From the NCBI GenBank assembly GCA_023474835.1, contig JAMCXQ010000015.1, positions 1 through 34,263 of the forward strand: DNA of 34,263 nucleotides, in the 5' to 3' direction. A model generated the notes under the pieces. It worked only from the letters and a program-made list of their open reading frames with translations. It did no database searches and was not told the DNA's origin. Shown piece by piece: positions 22,800 through 30,520 of this stretch (position 1 is the stretch's first letter; each line of letters starts with the position of its first letter). Made by a program: the position numbers and the translations under genes. Source of the DNA: Patescibacteria group bacterium. GTDB lineage: Bacteria > Patescibacteriota > Minisyncoccia > Minisyncoccales > CG1-02-41-26.

Positions 22800-23717
22800 A
22801 TGCTGATATTTTTGCACGGCCAGGATACGTGCCGGTTAAAAAGAAAACTGCGGGAAATCGAAGACGGCTATCGCCGGACATATGGCGATTCTTTAAGCTT
22901 GGAAAAATTGGATTGCTGTGAAGTTGACTGGCGGGGTTTTTTGGACATTTTCAGCCAGCCCTCAATGTTCGTTAAAAAAAAGCTTTTGATTTTGGAAAAT
23001 GTTTTTGCCAATCCGGCTTTCACAAGCCAGCTGATAAAAAAAATCGGCTTCTTGGCAGACCTGCCGGACATAGTTGTTTTGGTTGAAGAAACCGGAATTG
23101 CCAAAAGCAACAAATTGTTTCTGCTTTTGCGCGAAAAAGCGAAAACCCAGGAATTTGTTTTGTTAACCGGGGCAAAATTAAAGCAGTGGGTGTGTGGCGA
23201 GTTTGCCGAATACCAGACACAGATAACAGATGGCGCTTTGGAAAAGCTGATAGGCTGGGCCGGCCCGGATTTGTGGCGTTTGAGCAATGAAATCGCCAAA
23301 TTATCGGCTTTCAGCAAGAACATAATTGAAAAAGACGTTGAATTGCTGGTTGAGCCCCCGATTGAGACGGCAATTTTCAAAACAACCGACGCCCTGTCGG
23401 AAAGAAAAAGGGGTCTGGCGCTGAAACATCTGCAAAGCCATTTGCAAAAAGGCGAAAACCCGATTTACCTGCTTTCAATGTTCGTTTTTTCGTTCCGCAA
23501 CCTTTTGCTGGCGAAAATGGCGCAGGCGGGCGGTTTTCCGGTTCAGAAACTGGGGCTGCATCCTTTTGTCGCCAGAAAATCCCTGATGCAGGCAAGCCGG
23601 TTTTCGTTTGAAGAGCTGAAAACAATTTACGGAAAGCTCGGGCAAATTGATTTGGCCGTTAAAACCGGCCAGGTGCCTCCGGAAATGGGCCTGAAAACCG
23701 CAGTTGCTTTTGTTTGA
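22800..23717 (+). CDS. holA: DNA polymerase III delta subunit (clamp-loader)
   Basis: HolA opens the sliding clamp within the clamp-loader complex. The start MLIFLHGQDTCRLKRKLREIE is the usual ..YGxExyLxxxxxxxi.. pattern. PSMFVKKKLLILEN matches the family's lFgekRlvvven. LIGWAGPDLWRLSNEIAKLSAF corresponds to the conserved GxDLxxlxnELeKL helix. PIETAIFKTTDAL and the helical collar domain follow, with NPIYLLSMFVFSFRNLLLAKMA. At 305 residues it is slightly shorter than the typical 330-340. It ends the polA-to-holA run and is closed by a terminator at 23725-23760. Confidence 0.92.
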   Translation: MLIFLHGQDTCRLKRKLREIEDGYRRTYGDSLSLEKLDCCEVDWRGFLDIFSQPSMFVKKKLLILENVFANPAFTSQLIKKIGFLADLPDIVVLVEETGIAKSNKLFLLLREKAKTQEFVLLTGAKLKQWVCGEFAEYQTQITDGALEKLIGWAGPDLWRLSNEIAKLSAFSKNIIEKDVELLVEPPIETAIFKTTDALSERKRGLALKHLQSHLQKGENPIYLLSMFVFSFRNLLLAKMAQAGGFPVQKLGLHPFVARKSLMQASRFSFEELKTIYGKLGQIDLAVKTGQVPPEMGLKTAVAFV

Positions 23718-23724
23718 TTTCCTG

Positions 23725-23770
23725 CCCAACTAAAAACCCCGTAAGGGGGTTTTAGTTGGGTCTTGTTGTT
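23725..23770 (+). terminator. Terminator between holA and rpsT
   Basis: A stem of 15 pairs (CCCAACTAAAA-CCCC with GGGG-TTTTAGTTGGG, GTAA loop, one A/G mismatch) is followed by TCTTGTTGTTT. On the minus strand its stem is followed by T-poor sequence, so it mainly serves holA, although rpsT may share it. Confidence 0.85.
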
Positions 23771-23787
23771 TACTGCTTATCGCTTAT
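23768..23787. repeat. TAAGC-type repeat containing the rpsT stop codon
   Basis: On the minus strand AATAAGCGATAAGCAGTAA encodes the last residues of S20 and its stop. It is the same unit type as the array at 24620-24664. Confidence 0.5.
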
Positions 23788-24045
23788 TACCCTATTGAGC
23801 GCCTTGGTAATCCTTGATTTTTTTCTTGAGGCGGCGTTTTTTTTGATTACGCCGGTTTTGGCGGTTTTATCCAGCGCCTTGTAGATTTGCGGCAGAAGTT
23901 TTCGCGCCTCTTCTGTTTTCTTTTGGCCAATCAAATCCCGCGCCTCTTTGAGCAGGGTTTTCATTTTTTTCTTTTTCTGCAAGTTTTTTTGCTTTCGCCT
24001 TACGCTTTGGCGCAGGGCTTTTTTGGCTGATTTAGTGATGGGCAT
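23770..24045 (-). CDS. rpsT: 30S ribosomal protein S20
   Basis: S20 binds 16S rRNA early in small-subunit assembly. It encodes 91 residues with MPITKSAKKALRQSVRRKQKN at the start (family MaNiKSAkKRirqsekrrlrN). The helix-rich basic pattern continues, with LLPQIYKALDKTAKTGVIKKNAASRKKSRITKALN near the end, which is the typical S20 C-terminus (aaRkKSRLakkln). The last residues (RVISDKQ) come from a TAAGC-type repeat. Upstream on the minus strand lies an AT-rich stretch (24061-24090) made of ATTTTGCATTTT-type units. GCTCTATC/GATAGC around it could form a leader hairpin, and S20 is autoregulated in other bacteria. Confidence 0.97.
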   Translation of the reverse strand: MPITKSAKKALRQSVRRKQKNLQKKKKMKTLLKEARDLIGQKKTEEARKLLPQIYKALDKTAKTGVIKKNAASRKKSRITKALNRVISDKQ

Positions 24046-24060
24046 GTTCGCTATCGCTCA

Positions 24061-24090
24061 AATTCAAAATGCAAAATTAAAAATGCAAAA
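24061..24090. repeat. AAATTC/AAAATGC short tandem units in the rpsT leader
   Basis: AATTCAAAATGCAAAATT and AAAATGCAAAATG follow one another upstream of rpsT. They are similar to the heptamer arrays found inside tsaE and yebC. Confidence 0.5.
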
Positions 24091-24138
24091 TGATAGAGCA
24101 AAATTCATTTTGTTTAGGATACCAAAGTTGCGCTGATT

Positions 24139-24167
24139 TTGCAATAGCGCAGTGTTAGTGGTAGAAT
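24139..24167 (+). promoter_or_regulatory. Candidate promoter for the 24197 gene cluster
   Basis: TTGCAA, a 17-nt spacer and TAGAAT predict a start about 23 bases before the ATG at 24197. The region also contains a small hairpin, TGCGCT (24129-24134) with AGCGCA (24146-24151), overlapping the promoter. Confidence 0.5.
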
Positions 24168-24196
24168 AAAATCAAAGTTAACCTTTAATTATTTTT

Positions 24197-24616
24197 ATGG
24201 ACCATCAATTCAAGAAACCGTTTGGATTTAACGTTGAATCCAATGACCTGAAAGCTTTGCAGGAAAGAATTGCCAAGCTTGAAGCGCAGTTGGCGCAGGA
24301 AAAGCGGGAGGTAAGCCCAACGGAAAAAACCGATTTGGCAAAAAAAGAAATCAGCCAGTACATCAGGGAAGTCCAGCAAATCCCTGATTTTGCCCAGCCT
24401 CAAAGCCAGAGAGACGACGTTAAAGAAATAAGGCTGATGCCGCCGACCCAGCAGGTCGGGGCTTTGGTTTCTTTGGCTTTGGGAGACGGCCTGGCCAAAG
24501 CCATTGCCATTGCCATTGGTTTGGATAACCCGGCGATTTTGGACGAAATGCACGACACTTTGGTGGACAGCTATTTTGACCAGCTGGTCAAACTGGGGGT
24601 GATTAAGATAATATAG
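24197..24616 (+). CDS. Small coiled-coil protein, function unknown
   Basis: It encodes 139 residues with no membrane helix. A short N-terminal part (MDHQFKKPFGFNVESND) is followed by a coiled-coil helix (about 17-60, LKALQERIAKLEAQLAQEKRE). After a Gln/Pro-rich linker (QQIPDFAQPQSQRDD) comes a compact helical part. That part contains QQVGALVSLALGDGLAKAIAIAIGLDNPAILDEMHDTLVDSYFDQLVKLG. The Gly/Ala-rich helix is not long enough for a clear membrane span. It is the first gene of a run that continues through a hypothetical gene to a VirD4-like ATPase, so a partner role there is possible (inference). I do not recognise the family. Confidence 0.75.
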   Translation: MDHQFKKPFGFNVESNDLKALQERIAKLEAQLAQEKREVSPTEKTDLAKKEISQYIREVQQIPDFAQPQSQRDDVKEIRLMPPTQQVGALVSLALGDGLAKAIAIAIGLDNPAILDEMHDTLVDSYFDQLVKLGVIKII

Positions 24617-24619
24617 TGA

Positions 24620-24664
24620 GCAATAAGCAATAAGCAATAAGCAGTAAGCGATAAGCCAATAAGC
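24620..24664. repeat. GCAATAA heptamer tandem array
   Basis: Six units read GCAATAA, GCAATAA, GCAATAA, GCAGTAA, GCGATAA and GCCAATAA in the gap before the 24666 gene, ending at its ATG. It is the best preserved copy of the TAAGC-type repeat scattered over the window. Confidence 0.85.
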
Positions 24665-24665
24665 T

Positions 24666-25337
24666 ATGCCAAAATATCACGGAGAACAAATCCCCAACAA
24701 GGAGCAGGAAAAGATAAAAGTTTCCAAACTGCATTTTTTGATTCATCCGGGGTATGAACTTATTGAGGCGGCAAAGGCAGGCGATGATTTGGTTAAGCAG
24801 GACTTAACAAAATACAAAAAACTTCTTGATAGTTATATAACTGAGGCCCTGAAAATCAAAGAGAAAAACACAGAATTGCTCCTCCTTTTTCTAAGCGAGA
24901 ACCGTGATTTTTTGAAAGGTTTAAATAGGGAAAAGAATAAATTTAATTTTGAGTTGATTAGCATGATTTTATTTGAGACCATCGACGCTCTTAGGGAAAT
25001 TTTAGGGTCTCGTTTGATAGTTATTGCAGAAAATGTACCCCCGCTGTCCATTTATGCGATTCCAAGCAGGTGGCGGGATTATTTGAAGATGATACGAACC
25101 GTTACGTATCAGAATAAAAAATCAACAGATATGATAAAAGCAGTAAAACAGATAGCCAAAGAAAGGGGTTTTTATTGGGATGAGAATGTGGAAAGCGAGG
25201 CTTACGGCGAGTATAGAGATATTTGTGTTAAAGAAGGAGCAAAAAATTTGCAAAGGATGTTTGTTTTGAAGAAAGAACCCATTATTCGTGAGGAATTGAC
25301 TGATATTGCTTGGGATGAAAAGGTTAAGGCAGATTAA
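24666..25337 (+). CDS. Conserved-looking hypothetical protein
   Basis: It encodes 223 residues and is soluble, with mixed helix and strand content. The N-terminal segment has SKLHFLIHPGYELI, followed by helices. A hydrophobic strand RLIVIAENVPPLSIYAIP lies in the middle. The end has KERGFYWDENVESEAYGEYRDICVKEGAKNL. The LHFLIHPGY strand and the AYGEY..CV segment look like core elements of an alpha/beta fold, but no catalytic motif is evident. It starts at the end of the GCAATAA array and lies 15 bp before the VirD4-like gene, so it is probably co-transcribed with it. The function is unknown. Confidence 0.75.
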   Translation: MPKYHGEQIPNKEQEKIKVSKLHFLIHPGYELIEAAKAGDDLVKQDLTKYKKLLDSYITEALKIKEKNTELLLLFLSENRDFLKGLNREKNKFNFELISMILFETIDALREILGSRLIVIAENVPPLSIYAIPSRWRDYLKMIRTVTYQNKKSTDMIKAVKQIAKERGFYWDENVESEAYGEYRDICVKEGAKNLQRMFVLKKEPIIREELTDIAWDEKVKAD

Positions 25338-25352
25338 CTTAACCGAATTTTC

Positions 25353-27809
25353 ATGCCAAATTTAATTTTTCCCATAATTTTTTTGGCTGTGTTCTGTGTC
25401 GTGGCAGCGGGGTTTGTGGCGCTGTTTTTGTCTTTGGCCAAAAAAAAATCACAGTGGTTTCTGCAAAGGGGAATGAACCTGGCTTTGTTTTTGGTTTCGG
25501 TGCCGCAAATCCAGCCGAAAGAAACGGAAAAGGAAATTCCCCTGGAAGTTGTATTGAAAGCAGCCGAACAGTTTTACTATAATTTAGCGGCTATCAGGGA
25601 GAAGAAGAAGTTTTTCAAGTGGCTGGTGGGCAATCCGTTTTTGGTTTTTGAGATTGCGGTTGACCGGTTGAGCGAGGAAATCTGTTTTTATTTCGCCTGC
25701 CCTCATTCTCTGGCGGGTTTGCTTGAAAAACAAATTCTGGGCTTTTGGCCAAAAGCCAGCGTTCAGCGTATTAAGGATTACAACATTTTTAATCCTTCGG
25801 GCAAATCCGTCGGCTCTATGGCTATTTTGGAGAGGCCGGGCGTTTTACCTTTGAAAACATACCAGGAATTAAGAATTGATCCTATTTCGCCCATAACCAG
25901 CGTTTTAACCAAGCTGGCAAAAGAAGGAGAGGGCGCTTCGGTTCAGGTGATTGTCCGGCCCAGGGGCAAGGGCTTGGCAAAAAGAGCCACCAAACTGATG
26001 GAAAACATGCAAAAGGGGGCAAGGATTGAAAAAGGCGTGGCTGGCTTTGAGTTTTATGACTTGGGCAAAACCGCCGAGATGCTCGGCTGGCAGAAAAAAG
26101 ACAAAAATCCGCAAGAGGAAATGAAACGGCCGGAAATAACGGCCGTGCAGCAGGAACAAATGGCCGCCATAGGCAAAAAAGCCGCCCAGCCGGTTTTTGA
26201 CGTCAATTTGCGTTTGGTTGCTTCGGCCGGCGACGAAGCAAGGGCCCAGACGATTTTGAAAGAACTGGAAAGCTCTTTTGAACAGTTTAACACCGTTAAC
26301 CTCAACAGTTTGAAATTCAAAAATTTCAAGGGTTCGGCTTTGCGCAAGCTTTTTTACCAGTATTCTTTCCGGGTTTTTGACGACAGAAAAACAATGCTTT
26401 TGTCCGCGGCCGAGCTCACTGGTCTTTTCCATTTTCCTTTGTCGGAAATCGGCACGCCCCACTTAAAATGGCTTAAAGCGAAACAGGCGCCCCCGCCCAA
26501 CAATCTGCCTCAAACAGGGCTTTTAATCGGCCGGAGCGTTTTCAGGGGAGACGAGCGGCTGGTGAGGATGATGCCCAACGACCGGGGCAGGCATCTTTAC
26601 ATTATCGGACAAACCGGCACGGGCAAGTCGGCTTTTATGAGAGAGCTCATCAGGCAGGATATGGAACAGGACCAGGGGCTTTGTTTTATTGACCCGCACG
26701 GCGATTCCGCGGAAATTTTGCTGGGTCTGGTGCCCAAAGAACGGGCCGAGGATTTGATTTATTTTAACCCGACGGATCCCCAAAAGGCCATTGGTTTGAA
26801 TATGCTGGAGTACAATCCGCAATATCCGGAAACAAAAACGTTCGTCGTCAACGAGCTTTTGGAAATTTTTGAAAAACTTTACAACTTACAGCAGCACGGA
26901 TTTGGCGGCCCGGTGTTCGAGCAGTACATGAGAAATTCCCTTTTGCTGGTAATGGAGCACCCCGAGTCGGGCAACACTTTGATTGAAGTGCCGCGGGTTT
27001 TGTCGGACACGGGCTTTCGGAGGTTCAAACTGCAAAGATGTCGCAACATCGTGGTGAAAAATTTCTGGGAACTGGAAGCGGAAAAAGCCGGAGGCGAGGC
27101 GTCTTTGGCGAATATGGTGCCTTATATCACCAGCAAAATGAACATTTTCATCGCCAATGACATGATGCGCCCGATTATCGCCCAGCAAAAGTCGGCTTTT
27201 GATTTCAGAACGATAATGGATGAGGGGAAGATTTTGATCGTCAATTTGTCCAAGGGCCAGCTTGGCGATATGAATAGTTTCTTGCTTGGTATGATAATTG
27301 TCGGCAAGCTTTTGATGGGTGCTTTGTCGCGGGCCGACGTGCCCGAATCCAGAAGGCGCGATTTTCATGTTTACATTGACGAGTTCCACAACGTAACCAC
27401 CAAAACAGTAGCCACCGGCCTGGCCGAGGCGAGAAAATACCATTTGAATCTGGTTTTGGCCCACCAGTTTATCGGCCAACTTGACGAACAAACCCAAAAA
27501 GCCATTTTCGGCAACGTAGGTTCAATGCTGTCTTTCAGGGTTGGGCCTGACGACGCCAAGTATCTCATTACCCAGTTTGGCCCGGTGTTTGACGAAAACG
27601 ACCTGGTTAATCTGGATAACTACAACGCGGCAATCCGGCTTTTGATAAACGGCGAAACCTCCCGTCCGTTTAACATTATGACAATGCCGCCCAAAAAAGA
27701 CGATGAGCAGGCTGCCGGCTTAATGAAAGAATTGTCACGGATAAAATTCGGCAAAGACCGCCAAGTTGTTGAGAAAGAGCTGGCCGAGCGCTTGCGAAAA
27801 GAGTTTTAA
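25353..27809 (+). CDS. VirD4/TraG-like P-loop ATPase with N-terminal membrane helix
   Basis: It resembles the type IV secretion coupling ATPases that pump DNA or protein through the membrane. One N-terminal helix (about 4-27) anchors it. Residues about 60-360 form a large accessory domain that is not part of the motor. The ATPase domain begins RLVRMMPNDRGRHLYIIGQTGTGKSAFM (Walker A, Lys425). It continues with GLCFIDPHGDSAEILLGLVP, LIYFNPTDPQKAIGLN, Walker B HVYIDEFHNV (Asp676, Glu677) and LVLAHQFIGQLDEQTQKAIFGNVGSMLSFRVG, the usual TraG/TraD C-terminal pattern. The HerA/DUF87 group is the alternative. No relaxase or other transfer genes are near. In CPR such genes are commonly chromosomal and probably not part of a conjugative plasmid. 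It is followed by a small gene 10 bp later. Confidence 0.9.
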   Translation: MPNLIFPIIFLAVFCVVAAGFVALFLSLAKKKSQWFLQRGMNLALFLVSVPQIQPKETEKEIPLEVVLKAAEQFYYNLAAIREKKKFFKWLVGNPFLVFEIAVDRLSEEICFYFACPHSLAGLLEKQILGFWPKASVQRIKDYNIFNPSGKSVGSMAILERPGVLPLKTYQELRIDPISPITSVLTKLAKEGEGASVQVIVRPRGKGLAKRATKLMENMQKGARIEKGVAGFEFYDLGKTAEMLGWQKKDKNPQEEMKRPEITAVQQEQMAAIGKKAAQPVFDVNLRLVASAGDEARAQTILKELESSFEQFNTVNLNSLKFKNFKGSALRKLFYQYSFRVFDDRKTMLLSAAELTGLFHFPLSEIGTPHLKWLKAKQAPPPNNLPQTGLLIGRSVFRGDERLVRMMPNDRGRHLYIIGQTGTGKSAFMRELIRQDMEQDQGLCFIDPHGDSAEILLGLVPKERAEDLIYFNPTDPQKAIGLNMLEYNPQYPETKTFVVNELLEIFEKLYNLQQHGFGGPVFEQYMRNSLLLVMEHPESGNTLIEVPRVLSDTGFRRFKLQRCRNIVVKNFWELEAEKAGGEASLANMVPYITSKMNIFIANDMMRPIIAQQKSAFDFRTIMDEGKILIVNLSKGQLGDMNSFLLGMIIVGKLLMGALSRADVPESRRRDFHVYIDEFHNVTTKTVATGLAEARKYHLNLVLAHQFIGQLDEQTQKAIFGNVGSMLSFRVGPDDAKYLITQFGPVFDENDLVNLDNYNAAIRLLINGETSRPFNIMTMPPKKDDEQAAGLMKELSRIKFGKDRQVVEKELAERLRKEF

Positions 27810-27819
27810 GCCTATAATT

Positions 27820-28530
27820 ATGGAGAAAATAAAATCTTCCGTCGGGAAGGCGCCAGAGCAAACAAAAACGCCTGACATTGAAAAGGATTATCAAAACGCC
27901 ATTAAAGAGTTAAAGGATATCTACAAAAGCGACAGCAGGCTGACCGATTTTTTATCAAGAGTTTTAATGTTTGTGAGGGCGGGCGTTTTAGAAGATGCCG
28001 ATGTTTCAAAAGTAACCGGTTTTTTGTGCGAAGACAAAACAAAAAAAAGATTGAGCGAATTCCTTGAAAAAGCCTCTCCTCTGGCCAAAAAAATCGTTGA
28101 TTTCGTCTGGTCAAATCCGGCCGGATTTGAAAAAATAGAAAGGGATATCTTTAATCGCGACGGCGCGTTCACGCCGGTTAACGAGGTTTTGTCTTACGGG
28201 GTAGACGAAGAAAAATCTTTCTTGCATTTGCATGTTCCTCCCTGCAAAACGGTTCAAAACAAAGTTTCTTTGCTTAAAGAAGGCCTGGCAGAAATTGCCG
28301 AAGTTGTGCAGGATAACGAAAACATTGAACGGATAACGGGAACATCGTGGATTGTCGCCCAAAACCCCAATTTGTTGAGGAGATTAGGGTTTACGATTGG
28401 CGGGAAAGAAAAAACGTATAAAAGGCTTTTGCGCAGTTCTTTTTTGGGAAACGAAAAGCCGGTTGGCTCGGCTTTTATGGAAAGAAATGATTTTTTAGCC
28501 AGATATTTGAAACAGAGGAACAACTCTTAA
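27820..28530 (+). CDS. Hypothetical protein downstream of the VirD4-like ATPase
   Basis: It encodes 236 residues from the ATG at 27820; a longer frame would overlap the ATPase gene. It is soluble and mostly helical at first (DYQNAIKELKDIYKSDSRLTDFL, VLMFVRAGVLEDADVS). A central strand-rich region has SFLHLHVPPCK. The segment ERITGTSWIVAQNPNLLRRLGFTIGGKE loosely recalls acyltransferase-like C-terminal motifs (TSWI..., LLRRLGF). That is too weak to name it. It is the last gene of the 24197-28530 run. Its stop overlaps the convergent uvrB stop by four bases, with no terminator between, so read-through could produce antisense RNA into uvrB. Confidence 0.7.
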   Translation: MEKIKSSVGKAPEQTKTPDIEKDYQNAIKELKDIYKSDSRLTDFLSRVLMFVRAGVLEDADVSKVTGFLCEDKTKKRLSEFLEKASPLAKKIVDFVWSNPAGFEKIERDIFNRDGAFTPVNEVLSYGVDEEKSFLHLHVPPCKTVQNKVSLLKEGLAEIAEVVQDNENIERITGTSWIVAQNPNLLRRLGFTIGGKEKTYKRLLRSSFLGNEKPVGSAFMERNDFLARYLKQRNNS

Positions 28531-30500
28531 CTGTTTTTTCCCGATTTTTTGATTAAATCCCTGATATCGGCGGCGCGTTCAAAATCCAGGTTATCGGCGG
28601 CTATTTGCATTTCTTTTTCCAGCAATTTAATATCCTGGATTGCGGCGAATTCCATTAAAACTTGTTTTTCCTGACTGGCGAATTGCCAGTTTTTTATTTC
28701 TTTGGCAATGGCCTGGGGTTTAACACGGTGTTTTTTGTTGTAAATCAGCTGGATTTTTCTGCGCCGTTCAATTTCGTTTATCGCCGATTTCATTGAGCCG
28801 GTGATTTTGTCGGCGTACAAAATAACCCGGCCGTCCAGGTGCCTTGAAGCCCGGCCCATTGTCTGGATAAGCGTGGTTTCGTTTCGCAAAAAACCTTCTT
28901 TGTCGGCGTCCAAAATCGCCACCAGGCCCACTTCGGGCAAATCAAGACCTTCCCGCAGAAGATTGATGCCGATGATAACTTCGTACTCGCCGCTTCTCAG
29001 TTTGTTGAGGATTTCCGGCCGCTCAAGCGTTTTTATTTCCGAATGCAGGTATTGCGCTTTTATTTGCTGTTCTTTCAGATACCCGGCCAGTTCCTCGGCC
29101 ATTCTTTTGGTCAAAGTAACGGCCAGAACCCGCTCGTTTTTCTGCCCGGCTTTTTTTATTTCTTCAATCAAGTCCTTTACCTGGTTTTTCGTGCTTTTTA
29201 TCTCAATGAGCGGCTCTGACAGCCCGGTCGGCCGCACCAGCTGCTCAACCACCATTTTTCTTCCGGATTTTTCAATTTCATAAGGCCCGGGCGTGGCGGA
29301 CATATAAATTACCTGTTCTGTTTTTTGTTCAAACTCGCTGAATTTGAGGGGCCGGTTGTCCAAAGCCGAAGCCAGCCTGAAACCAAAGTCAATCAAAACG
29401 TTTTTTCGGGCTTTGTCGGTGTTATACATCGCGTGCAGCTGGGGCACGGTTATGTGCGATTCGTCCACAACGACAAGCGGTGTCAGACTAGTGTCAGACA
29501 TATGTCTGACACCGAAATAATCCAGTAAAGTAAAGGGCGGGGCGCCGGGCTTTCTAAATTCAAAATAAGCCGAATAATTTTCAATGCCCGAGCAGTAGCC
29601 CATTTCCCTTATCATTTCCAGATCATAATTTGTCCGCTGTTCCAGGCGCTGCGCTTCCAGAAGTTTTTTTTGTTTTTTAAGCTCGGCCAGGCGGGCCTGC
29701 AAATCGTTTTCAATGTTAGCTATGGCTATTTTTTGCCTTGATTCTTCTGAAACCCAAAACTTCGCCGGAAAAATCGTAAAACGTGGGATAGAATTTACAG
29801 AGGGGTCCTCTCTGTCAGCTGACAGAGAGGACCCCTCTGTAAGCTTTTCAATTTTATCGCCGGAAAATTCCACTTTTATGATTTTTTCACCGGTGGCCAA
29901 ATAAATTTCCACTGTGTCGCCTCTCACCCGAAAAACTCCGGGCTTAAAGTCAAAATCGTTCCTTTGGAACTGCAAAGCGATTAAATGGCGCAAAAACCCG
30001 CTTCGCCTTATTTTCTGGCCTTGTTTGATTTCCAAGGAAACTTTTTGGTATTCTTCGGGCGAGCCGATGTTGTAAATGCACGAAACCGAAGCCACGATTA
30101 TAACGTCGCGGCGCGAAAGCAAGTCCTGCACCGCGGCGTGGCGCATCCGGTCGATCTGTTCGTTTATTTTCGCGTCCTTTTCAATATAGGTGTCGGTTGC
30201 GGGCAAATAGGCCTCGGGCTGGTAATAGTCGTAGTAAGAAACGAAATAATGCACGGCATTGTTGGGGAAAAAATCTTTAAACTCTTGATAAAGCTGGGCA
30301 GCCAATGTTTTGTTATGCGATATAACAAGAGTTGGCTTTTGGGTTTTTTCAATTACATTTGCCAAAGTAAAAGTTTTGCCCGAGCCCGTAACGCCCAAAA
30401 GCACCTGGTCGCGGCAACCCGCTTTTATATTTTTTACCAATTGAGTAATCGCCTTGGGCTGGTCGCCCGCGGGCTTGAACTTGGAAATTAACTTAAACAT
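28527..30500 (-). CDS. uvrB: Excinuclease ABC subunit UvrB, with two palindrome-derived insertions
   Basis: UvrB verifies damage and recruits UvrC in nucleotide excision repair. It is complete at 657 residues. It has Walker A GVTGSGKTFTL, the beta-hairpin YYDYYQPEAYLPATDTYIEKDAKINEQIDRMRH, VDESHITVPQL, helicase motif INLLREGLDLPEVGLVAILDADKEG, TMGRASRH and a C-terminal UVR helix pair (IAADNLDFERAADIRDLI). Two segments are alien to the family. TEGSSLSADREDPSVN replaces the short loop after the ..VEFSGDKIEKL strand and comes from a 48-bp palindrome. VRHMSDTSLT sits between LLDYF and VVVDESH and comes from a 22-bp palindrome with a repeated arm. Both are in frame and in loops. The gene is divergent from ruvA with only 20 bp between start codons. 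Confidence 0.98.
   Translation of the reverse strand: MFKLISKFKPAGDQPKAITQLVKNIKAGCRDQVLLGVTGSGKTFTLANVIEKTQKPTLVISHNKTLAAQLYQEFKDFFPNNAVHYFVSYYDYYQPEAYLPATDTYIEKDAKINEQIDRMRHAAVQDLLSRRDVIIVASVSCIYNIGSPEEYQKVSLEIKQGQKIRRSGFLRHLIALQFQRNDFDFKPGVFRVRGDTVEIYLATGEKIIKVEFSGDKIEKLTEGSSLSADREDPSVNSIPRFTIFPAKFWVSEESRQKIAIANIENDLQARLAELKKQKKLLEAQRLEQRTNYDLEMIREMGYCSGIENYSAYFEFRKPGAPPFTLLDYFGVRHMSDTSLTPLVVVDESHITVPQLHAMYNTDKARKNVLIDFGFRLASALDNRPLKFSEFEQKTEQVIYMSATPGPYEIEKSGRKMVVEQLVRPTGLSEPLIEIKSTKNQVKDLIEEIKKAGQKNERVLAVTLTKRMAEELAGYLKEQQIKAQYLHSEIKTLERPEILNKLRSGEYEVIIGINLLREGLDLPEVGLVAILDADKEGFLRNETTLIQTMGRASRHLDGRVILYADKITGSMKSAINEIERRRKIQLIYNKKHRVKPQAIAKEIKNWQFASQEKQVLMEFAAIQDIKLLEKEMQIAADNLDFERAADIRDLIKKSGKNS
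29480..29513. repeat. 22-bp palindrome with extra arm copy inside uvrB
   Basis: GTGTCAGACAT and ATGTCTGACAC meet perfectly at 29491-29512. A further GGTGTCAGAC lies just outside at 29480-29489. It is translated in frame as part of GVRHMSDTSLTP, a segment ordinary UvrB proteins lack. Confidence 0.9.
29795..29842. repeat. 48-bp perfect palindrome inside uvrB (AGAGGGGTCCTC family)
   Basis: All 24 pairs match, from TTACAGAGGGGTCC through a centre CAGCTG. The arm core CAGAGGGGTCCTCTC recurs in the ComEA-like gene (12554-12567). It is read in frame as TEGSSLSADREDPSVN. Confidence 0.95.
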
Positions 30501-30520
30501 GCTAAAATGGTTTATAAACT
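30501..30520. promoter_or_regulatory. Overlapping divergent start region of uvrB and ruvA
   Basis: Only 20 bp separate the two ATG codons. TAAAAT (30503-30508) stands 12 nt before the ruvA ATG. On the other strand TATAAA stands 10 nt before the uvrB ATG. Both are positions expected for the -10 element of leaderless transcripts, and there is no room for ribosome-binding sites. Confidence 0.55.

Noticed and set aside
26128-26151. CGGCCG-containing inverted repeat in the VirD4-like gene
   Set aside because: The arms are only seven to eight bases and encode ordinary-looking linker residues; this is not clearly above chance.
27813-27818. TATAAT immediately before the ATG at 27820
   Set aside because: A start from this hexamer would fall after the ATG with no later in-frame Met nearby; it is probably chance and the gene is likely co-transcribed with the ATPase.
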